A stretch of DNA of 12,713 nt from JAWLFY01 sp964462125 (GTDB lineage: Bacteria > Planctomycetota > Planctomycetia > Pirellulales > Pirellulaceae). The notes beneath the pieces were generated by a model, which searched no databases, was not told where the DNA came from, and worked only from the letters and a program-made list of their open reading frames with translations. The translations under genes and the position numbers were made by a program. The stretch's first letter is position 1; each line of letters opens with the position of its first letter. This document shows positions 6,994 to 12,713 of this stretch, in pieces. The DNA is taken from positions 1 through 12,713 of the forward strand of contig CAYWXT010000165.1 in assembly GCA_964462125.1 (NCBI GenBank), read 5' to 3'.

Positions 6994-7623
6994 ATGAGCG
7001 CCGACGTTAGGCAGGTAGATGATCTGATGCAATGCGCCGCTCGCGGAGACGAGGCGGCGTTAGACGCGCTGATATCTCGCTATCGCGGGCGGCTGACGCG
7101 GATGGTTCAGGCCTATTTGAATCCGCAGCTTCAGGGCCGCGTTGACGCCTCCGATGTGGTTCAGGAGGCGCTTTTGGAGGCTGCCCGCCGACTGGAGGAA
7201 TATCTGAAAGACCCCCAGGCTCCGTTTTTCTTGTGGATGCGGCGGATCGTGCAGCAGAAGCTGATCGACGTCCATCGCCAACATCTGGGCGCAGCAAAAC
7301 GAGACGCCACTCGCGAAGTCCCCCTGTACCAGGGCACGTCGGAAGTCGCCTCAGACGCCCTGGCGATGAATCGTTGGGGACAGTCGGTGAGACCGTCGCA
7401 AGTCGCCGTTCGAACTGAGCGTTGGGTACGGGTGTGTGAAGTCGTGGAGACCATGGATCCAATCGACCGCGAAGTCCTGAGGCTAAGGCACTTCGAGCAA
7501 CGGAGCAACACCGACACCGCCCGGGTGCTGGGAATCAGTCAGTCGGGCGCTACGGGGCGATACGTACGAGCCCTACGACACCTCAAGGATCGACTTTCCG
7601 AACTCGATAGCTTCCATCCCTGA
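6994..7623 (+). CDS. ECF-type RNA polymerase sigma factor, Rhodopirellula/Verrucomicrobium family
   Basis: A 209-residue protein with region 2 at about 10-98, including the DASDVVQEALLEA helix (51-63, the core-binding/-10 segment) and FFLWMRRIVQQKLIDVHRQHLG. A variable linker (about 102-143) follows. Region 4 is at about 145-203, with the helix-turn-helix around SNTDTARVLGISQSGATGRYVRALRHL. This matches the sigma-70 subfamily described from Rhodopirellula and Verrucomicrobium, which is often encoded next to Ser/Thr kinases in planctomycetes. It would direct RNA polymerase to a dedicated promoter set in the cytoplasm. The kinase gene starts 32 nt after its stop, so the two are almost certainly one operon. 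No anti-sigma factor is encoded here, which suggests control by the kinase instead. A longer start at 6970 (217 residues) is less likely because it would contain the ribosome site. Confidence 0.92.
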   Translation: MSADVRQVDDLMQCAARGDEAALDALISRYRGRLTRMVQAYLNPQLQGRVDASDVVQEALLEAARRLEEYLKDPQAPFFLWMRRIVQQKLIDVHRQHLGAAKRDATREVPLYQGTSEVASDALAMNRWGQSVRPSQVAVRTERWVRVCEVVETMDPIDREVLRLRHFEQRSNTDTARVLGISQSGATGRYVRALRHLKDRLSELDSFHP

Positions 7624-7655
7624 GGACGTCTGCTGGTGGAAGCGAGGCTTCAGCG

Positions 7656-10600
7656 ATGAGTCAGCGGCACTCGAACGATGATGAGTTCCTCGGGCGGTTG
7701 GCCGAGGAGTTTCTGCAGCGGTACCGTAGCGGACAGGCCCCTTCAATTCACGAGTATGCAACGGCGCATTCCGTCTACTACGAGGATATCTCCAATCTCT
7801 TATCGGCCTTGGTGGCGATGGAGAAGGCGGCTTTGGAAGGAGGGGAGTCGCAAAGGAATCTGGCGGGAGGTGACACCGCCGGTGGAAAACCGCTGGGTGA
7901 CTTCCTTCTGCGCCGCGAGATTGGCCGCGGCGGGATGGGCGTGGTGTATGAAGCGGAGCAGCTCTCGCTCGGCCGAACGGTCGCCCTCAAGGTGTTGCCG
8001 TTGGCCGCCATGATGGACCAACGCCGGTTGGAACGATTCCAGAATGAAGCCCAGGCGGCGGCTCGGCTGCATCACAGCAACATTGTGCCGGTCCATGCGG
8101 TGGGCAGCGAAGGTGGAATTCATTATTACGCGATGCAGTACATCGAGGGAAGCACGCTGGAGAAAGTGATCCATGACCTGGGTCGCCTCGAGCAGGAAAC
8201 ATTTTCTTCGGCGGTCGGCAGTGGCTCGCACCGATTCCCGCGGTCCACGCGGCGAGCTTCGGTGGCAGCGACCTGGTCCAGTGTGCTGCGGCCGCGATGC
8301 GGTCTGGAAACGCCAACCGAAAATCCAAGTACGTTTTCCGCAAGCTCCACCAATCCGGCGTCTCAGGGGACAATCTCAATCGAACGTTCGCGCAGCGACG
8401 CCGGCTTTTTCCGCAGGATCGCTGAGCTCGCGATCGAACTGGCCGAGGCGCTTGACTATGCTCACGAGCAAGGGGTCATCCACCGAGACATCAAACCTTC
8501 CAACTTGATCCTGGACGAACAAGGTCGTATTTGGATCGCCGATTTCGGCTTGGCACGGATCGAGGCGAGTGCCGCGCTGACGGGCACGGGAGACCTCATC
8601 GGCACGCTTCGATATATGAGCCCGGAACAATCTTTGGGCAAGCGGCAGTTGGTCGACCACCGCACCGACATCTATAGCTTGGGGGCAACGCTGTACGAGC
8701 TGTTGACGTTGGCACCGGCCTTCGCCGGCGAAAATCGACAAGAGGTGTTGCGACAGATCGAAGCCAAAGAGCCAAAGCCCCTGCGGCGGATTCGTGCGGC
8801 TGTTCCCGTCGAACTGGAGACAATCGTCCTCAAGGCGATGGCCAAGGAGCCGAGGGATCGCTACGAGACTGCCCAGGACTTGGCCGCGGATCTGCATCGG
8901 TTCTTGGAGGGCCGACCCCTGGCAGCCCGGCGGTCGTCAGTTGCGCAGCGGTTTTCCAAACTCGTTTCCCGTCACCGGACGGTGGCCAGTCTGCTCGTCG
9001 CCTTTCTATGTGTCTCATTGGCGATGTTGGGCGTGGGCACGTTCCAAATCGCTCGACAGCGCAATCGCGCCGAGCAAGCGATGGTTGAGGCCCATGCGGC
9101 TCAGCGCAATGCCGAAACCGCGGCAGCTCGCCTGCAGATGGAGAGAGGTGTGCGACGTTTGGAGCAGCGGGATTCCCTGGGGCTTTTAGATCTTGCACAG
9201 GCTGCGTTGACGGCTCGGGACATCCCTGCGCTGAGGGAGCCGCTGTCGGCGCTGTGGTCGGTTTGGATCCAACCCTACGAAGGGCGGTTGCTGCACTTGG
9301 TCGGCCATGACGCCTCGGTGCACGATGTGGCGTTCAGCCCCGATGGACGGTTCCTCGTGACTGCATCCGCGGACGGAACCGCTCGGCTGTGGGATGCCAC
9401 GACAGGACAGCCTTTTAGCCCTCCGATGAAACATCCAGCGGAGGTTTGGAGAGTGGCCTTCAGTCCCGATGGTGCGTTGTTGGCCACGGGGGCTGCCGAC
9501 GGCGCGGCCCGCCTTTGGAACACCGAAACGTTCGAGCTGCAGGGGGCTCCGTTGCGTCATCCCAAGGGAGTGATTCGGCGGATCGAGTTCAGTCCTGATG
9601 GGCGTTTGTTGGCGACCGGTGTGGTGCGCGGGGAGGAGGCGCGAGTCTGGAATGTTCAGACCGGCCGGCTCCAATGTCCTGCGATCCGTAAGCATAGCCA
9701 TCGTTATGATCTTGATTTCAGTCCTAGCGGCGATGTGCTGGCCGCGGCGTCTCATGGGGACGAGACTCAACTGTGGGACATCGCAACGGGTAAACCGCAG
9801 TCGACTTTCTTTCATCCAAACAGTGTGCAACGGATTCGTTTTTCCCCCGACGGGAAGACGATTGCGACGGCGGCTTATGATCGTTGCGTTCGCTGGTGGG
9901 ATGTGGCCAGCGGTGAACAGGCAGGGCCGAGTATTTCGACCGGTTTGCCTCAAGACATCGCTTTCAGTCCAGATGGCCGGCTGCTGGCGGCGGCCACGGC
10001 GGAGGGAAGTGCTCGAATTTGGAAGGTGCGGACAGACACTCCGGTGACTCCACCGCTGGTTCACACGGCTCGTATTGAAACGATCTGTTTCAGCCCTGAC
10101 AGCCGGCTCCTGGCGACCACTTCGCACGACCAAACCGCACGCCTGTGGAACGCCGAAACCGGCGAGCCCATTGGGCCACCCTTGCGTCATGCCGATCTAG
10201 TTTGGGCGGTGGCGTTTAGTCCTGACGGGTCACGAGTCGCGACAGCATCCAGAGATGGGGGAGCGAGAATCTGGAGCACGACGGCTGCGGGACGACCCAC
10301 CGTGGTGGCTCAACCGGATCTGGTGCGGGCGGTGGAGTTCGACCCACAGGGAAATTTTCTGGCGGTCGCTTCTGGGAGCGACCTTCGCCTTTGTGACCCC
10401 CTCACCGTCATGCCTCGGCGGGTGCTGAAGCACCCCAGTCCCGTGTTTTCCGTCGCGGTTCATCCGCGCGGCGCGGCCGTGGCCACAGGCACCGATGACG
10501 GCGCGGTGTGCGTTTGGGATGCGAGTACGGGCAAGCGGCTGTTCGACCCGATCGGGCACCAAGCGCGCATCGCGGACCTGGCCTTCAGCCCGGACGGCGA

Positions 10601-11327
10601 GGTGCTCGCGGTCGGCGTGGACGCCACCGATGCCAACGTGTTTCTCTACGACGCCCTAACAGGTCAACGGCGCCGGGGGCCGCCGGATGAACTGGATGCG
10701 TTGTTGGTCAGCCTCGCATTTGACCCTACCGGAAAGCAGCTGGCGATCGGGACCGCTCGTCCGCCGCTGCGGGTGTGGGATCTGCAGCGGAATCGGTGGG
10801 TGCCGTGCTCGATTTCGAAGGTCGGGCGGGTCAATGGACTGGCGTTCAATCCGGTGAATTCGCGGCTGGCCGTCGGCTGCGCCGATGGTGAAACAACGCT
10901 TCACGATCCGCAAACCGGCGATCAGCGAGGCGTTTCCCTATGGCACAACGATCGGGTTTTTGATCTCGCCTTCTCGCCGCAGGAAGCGCTGCTGGCAACG
11001 GCATCCCGCGACGGCACAGTGCGGCTGTGGAGCACGGAAGAGGAATCACTCCATTACGGCGCACCGCTACGTCACGACCGGAAGGTGGCCGATTTGGCGT
11101 TTCATCCCGACGGTCGGTGGATTGCCACAGGTTGTGAGGATGATTGTGTGCGGCTTTGGGAGATCCCCGAACTCCCGGCCAGCGATCGAGAGATCGAATT
11201 GGCGACGCAGTCTTCGCTCGGCCTCCGCTACGACGGGAAGCAGGAGCTCCAAACGCTTTCCTGGCGGGAGTGGCAAAAAAATCTGCAAGACCGCCGGCAG
11301 CAAGACCGCTCGGAAAGATCCAACTGA
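7656..11327 (+). CDS. Transmembrane Ser/Thr protein kinase with C-terminal WD40 propellers
   Basis: A 1223-residue protein. Residues 10-57 are the acidic helical N-terminus typical of planctomycete kinases (EEFLQRYRSGQAPSIHEYA). The kinase domain spans about 82-418: glycine loop GRGGMGVVYEA (90-100), K112 in VALKVL, E131, catalytic loop HRDIKPSN with D278, DFG (296-298), and SPEQ (322-325) for APE. All key residues are present, so it should be active. A 75-residue Ser/Thr/Arg-rich insert (about 175-250) splits the lobe before the catalytic loop. One membrane segment (about 443-463) is followed by a coiled-coil-like stretch (466-505), then about 15 WD40 repeats (547-1170) with recurrent 'FSPDG...LWD' signatures. 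Two seven-bladed propellers are possible. Expected topology is cytoplasmic kinase and extracytoplasmic WD40 sensor. GAGG lies 8 nt before the ATG. It is co-transcribed with the sigma factor, its probable signalling partner. Confidence 0.93.
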   Translation: MSQRHSNDDEFLGRLAEEFLQRYRSGQAPSIHEYATAHSVYYEDISNLLSALVAMEKAALEGGESQRNLAGGDTAGGKPLGDFLLRREIGRGGMGVVYEAEQLSLGRTVALKVLPLAAMMDQRRLERFQNEAQAAARLHHSNIVPVHAVGSEGGIHYYAMQYIEGSTLEKVIHDLGRLEQETFSSAVGSGSHRFPRSTRRASVAATWSSVLRPRCGLETPTENPSTFSASSTNPASQGTISIERSRSDAGFFRRIAELAIELAEALDYAHEQGVIHRDIKPSNLILDEQGRIWIADFGLARIEASAALTGTGDLIGTLRYMSPEQSLGKRQLVDHRTDIYSLGATLYELLTLAPAFAGENRQEVLRQIEAKEPKPLRRIRAAVPVELETIVLKAMAKEPRDRYETAQDLAADLHRFLEGRPLAARRSSVAQRFSKLVSRHRTVASLLVAFLCVSLAMLGVGTFQIARQRNRAEQAMVEAHAAQRNAETAAARLQMERGVRRLEQRDSLGLLDLAQAALTARDIPALREPLSALWSVWIQPYEGRLLHLVGHDASVHDVAFSPDGRFLVTASADGTARLWDATTGQPFSPPMKHPAEVWRVAFSPDGALLATGAADGAARLWNTETFELQGAPLRHPKGVIRRIEFSPDGRLLATGVVRGEEARVWNVQTGRLQCPAIRKHSHRYDLDFSPSGDVLAAASHGDETQLWDIATGKPQSTFFHPNSVQRIRFSPDGKTIATAAYDRCVRWWDVASGEQAGPSISTGLPQDIAFSPDGRLLAAATAEGSARIWKVRTDTPVTPPLVHTARIETICFSPDSRLLATTSHDQTARLWNAETGEPIGPPLRHADLVWAVAFSPDGSRVATASRDGGARIWSTTAAGRPTVVAQPDLVRAVEFDPQGNFLAVASGSDLRLCDPLTVMPRRVLKHPSPVFSVAVHPRGAAVATGTDDGAVCVWDASTGKRLFDPIGHQARIADLAFSPDGEVLAVGVDATDANVFLYDALTGQRRRGPPDELDALLVSLAFDPTGKQLAIGTARPPLRVWDLQRNRWVPCSISKVGRVNGLAFNPVNSRLAVGCADGETTLHDPQTGDQRGVSLWHNDRVFDLAFSPQEALLATASRDGTVRLWSTEEESLHYGAPLRHDRKVADLAFHPDGRWIATGCEDDCVRLWEIPELPASDREIELATQSSLGLRYDGKQELQTLSWREWQKNLQDRRQQDRSERSN

Positions 11328-11548
11328 GTTGCGAGCGTCGGGCGATCGATTCTGAAAAAAAATTTCCCGCCGGGCGCGGCGACCGCTGGAGGTAGTGCGC
11401 TTTAAGGGGGAGGCACTGTGGGAACTTCGCTTCGTTTTTCCCTCAAGCCTCGAGCGTAACTCGGCGGGTCGGCTCCCTTGCCCTCGGTCGCGTTTTGCTG
11501 GTGGCAAGCTGTTCAGTGCTTCTGCTATCGCGATCCCAGGTAAGGACA
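11328..11548. other. Intergenic region between kinase and surface-protein genes
   Basis: These 221 bases follow the kinase stop. They include an A8 run (11356-11363) followed by TTTCCCGCC, and several short GC-rich stretches. I find no stem followed by a T-run that would make a confident terminator, and no convincing small gene. The gap is long enough for a separate promoter for the downstream gene. Confidence 0.35.
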
Positions 11549-12713
11549 ATGTTCGAGAGACAGTTTGGCCGATTCTGTCCACCCCGTTCGAGACGCGCGC
11601 GGCGCAAGGTCAAAACAAGAACGACAAACCGCGCACATCTGCGGCTGGAAAAGCTCGAAGCGCGCCGTGTTCTTGAAGCACACCTTATCTCGTGGGACGG
11701 CGGTGGCGATGGGTTCTCTTGGGGCGATCCAGCAAACTGGGATGCGAATCGTCTTCCGCAGAGCTCTGATCAAGTGATCGTCGATGTGCCGGATGACCCT
11801 ACGATCATTCACGACATCGAAAGTACTTCGATTGAAAGTCTGCAAAGCGAGGAAAAGATTGAACTCGCGGCGGGCTCTTTTGAAATCAACGGCCACTCCG
11901 AGATCAATCAGCAGCTGATCATCACCGGCGGCAATCTGCAGCTGGACGGTATGACGCTGGACGGAACAAGCACACTGACAAATGCTGCCGGAACGCTTCA
12001 CCTGACCAACAGCACGATCAACGTGGATGTGGTCAACGAAAGAACACTGCTCGTGACCAATCCGAGCGTGATCAACGGGACGCTCACCACCCCAGCCGAC
12101 TCGACGCTTCGACTGGAGAGGTCCCGGCTGACAGTGGACCAAGGGTTCACCAATGAAGGGCTGATTGAACTGGAATCCAACAACGCCGACGCGGACTTGG
12201 TAATTGAGAACGGGACTTTGGTCAACGCGGAGGGAGCGGTGATCCGAGGCACCGGTTCCGGCTCACGCAGCGACGATCGAGACATTGATGCACCGCTGGA
12301 GAATCACGGCGCGATCGAGGCGGCGAGCAGTCTGCGCATCCGCAATGCCGATCGGACGCTGATCAACACCGGAACGCTCAGCGTCGAGAGCGGACGCACG
12401 CTGCAAGTCCAAGGGGGAACCACCGTTTTCGACACCGGGACGACTCTTGGTGGAGCGGCCGATGGGCAAATCAACCTGGCCAACACGCATACGCTACGGC
12501 TCGAAACCGATCTTACTTTGACCGAAAGCCAGCCAGAGCTCTCTTTCGGCGGGACGGTGACCATCGATGGTCCTGGTGATTTGACCAACCGAACAACATT
12601 GGAACTTCACAACGAGACGATCAACGTAAATGTTGCCAATGAAAGGACGCTACTCGTAACCAATCCGAGCGTGATCAACGGGACGCTCACCACCCCAGCC
12701 GACTCGACGCTTC
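11549..12713 (+). CDS. Large repetitive surface/exoprotein with LEPR-XLL-like N-terminus, partial
   Basis: The reading frame from the ATG at 11549 is open for 388 codons to the window edge, so only the N-terminal part is seen. Residues 1-31 are strongly basic (RSRRARRKVK), then LRLEKLEARRVLEA (31-44) resembles the LE-x-R-x-x-L motif found near the start of many large planctomycete exoproteins. No ordinary hydrophobic signal peptide is visible. WDGGGDGFSWGDPANWD (49-65) with ...RLP...D-x-V is a module opening common in autotransporter-like and adhesin-like proteins. The rest is short beta-strand repeats rich in Thr, Asn and Gly (such as GTLTTPADSTL, LINTGTLSVES), as in parallel beta-helices. 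Residues about 148-188 recur at 349-388, a 201-residue period. A cell-surface or matrix role is inferred; no enzymatic domain is visible. The AAGGA just before the ATG is only 2 nt away, so the start rests mainly on the N-terminal motif. It lies 221 nt after the kinase gene on the same strand. Confidence 0.75.
   Translation, partial: MFERQFGRFCPPRSRRARRKVKTRTTNRAHLRLEKLEARRVLEAHLISWDGGGDGFSWGDPANWDANRLPQSSDQVIVDVPDDPTIIHDIESTSIESLQSEEKIELAAGSFEINGHSEINQQLIITGGNLQLDGMTLDGTSTLTNAAGTLHLTNSTINVDVVNERTLLVTNPSVINGTLTTPADSTLRLERSRLTVDQGFTNEGLIELESNNADADLVIENGTLVNAEGAVIRGTGSGSRSDDRDIDAPLENHGAIEAASSLRIRNADRTLINTGTLSVESGRTLQVQGGTTVFDTGTTLGGAADGQINLANTHTLRLETDLTLTESQPELSFGGTVTIDGPGDLTNRTTLELHNETINVNVANERTLLVTNPSVINGTLTTPADSTL
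12056..12110 (+). repeat. 55-nt exact direct repeat, copy 1
   Basis: Identical, base for base, to 12659-12713, at an offset of 603 nt (201 codons). It encodes TNPSVINGTLTTPADSTL within the surface protein. The flanking 50 or so bases upstream are similar but carry several substitutions. Confidence 0.95.
12659..12713 (+). repeat. 55-nt exact direct repeat, copy 2 (reaches window edge)
   Basis: Second copy of the block at 12056-12110. It runs to the last base of the window, so the true length of identity is unknown and further copies may follow outside. Confidence 0.95.

Noticed and set aside
5259..7010. 583-codon open frame on the plus strand
   Set aside because: It runs antisense to the sialidase-like gene, whose signal peptide, seven Asp boxes and catalytic residues are clear. 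The antisense translation shows no recognisable domain; long shadow frames are common in GC-rich DNA.
9186..10190. 334-codon minus-strand open frame
   Set aside because: Shadow of the WD40 repeats; its apparent repeats only mirror those of the kinase gene.
11356..11420. Possible terminator after the kinase gene
   Set aside because: The A-run and GC-rich patches do not form a convincing stem followed by a T-run on the plus strand.
11525..12142. 205-codon minus-strand open frame
   Set aside because: Opposite the surface-protein gene, whose LE motif, WDGGGDG module and 201-residue repeat are in the plus frame.

Overview
The window looks like a chromosomal piece of a planctomycete, probably of the Pirellulales or a related group. 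The DNA is GC-rich. Secreted proteins open with the 'DWPMWR' quinoprotein signature. An ECF sigma factor of the Rhodopirellula/Verrucomicrobium type sits directly upstream of a Ser/Thr kinase carrying a WD40 propeller. A large repetitive surface protein starts with a basic N-terminus and an LE-x-LE-x-R-x-x-L motif. Taxonomy is inferred from these family features; no database search was possible.

Layout. 1-550 (-): 3-hexulose-6-phosphate synthase-like enzyme, missing its C-terminus at the window edge. 717-3617 (+): secreted PQQ-type beta-propeller with an inserted methyltransferase-like module and a malectin-like C-terminus. 3618-3766: gap between convergent genes, holding a perfect 19-bp tandem duplication that copies the stop codon and an 86-nt palindromic element. 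3767-4642 (-): secreted alpha/beta-hydrolase of the acetyl-xylan-esterase type. 4854-6782 (-): secreted sialidase-like protein in which a complete Asp-box propeller is joined to a shortened second one through a linker encoded by a heptanucleotide tandem repeat. 6994-7623 (+): ECF sigma factor. 7656-11327 (+): transmembrane Ser/Thr kinase with about 15 WD40 repeats, 32 nt downstream of the sigma gene. 11549 to the window end (+): 5' part of a large repetitive exoprotein whose 201-residue repeat is cut by the window edge.

How the genes may work together. The hydrolase and sialidase are same-strand, secreted, carbohydrate-directed enzymes and fit glycan scavenging; the quinoprotein-like gene is a second exported function. 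The sigma factor and kinase form a compact signalling pair: extracytoplasmic WD40 sensor, cytoplasmic kinase, transcriptional output. The surface-protein gene follows on the same strand after 221 nt and is a plausible target or partner of that pair, but this is positional inference only. The least ordinary items are the sigma/kinase/surface-protein cluster, the 201-aa repeat with a 55-nt identical block, the palindromic element at 3644-3729 and the heptanucleotide repeat in the sialidase gene. I saw no rRNA, tRNA, CRISPR array, transposase or phage gene.
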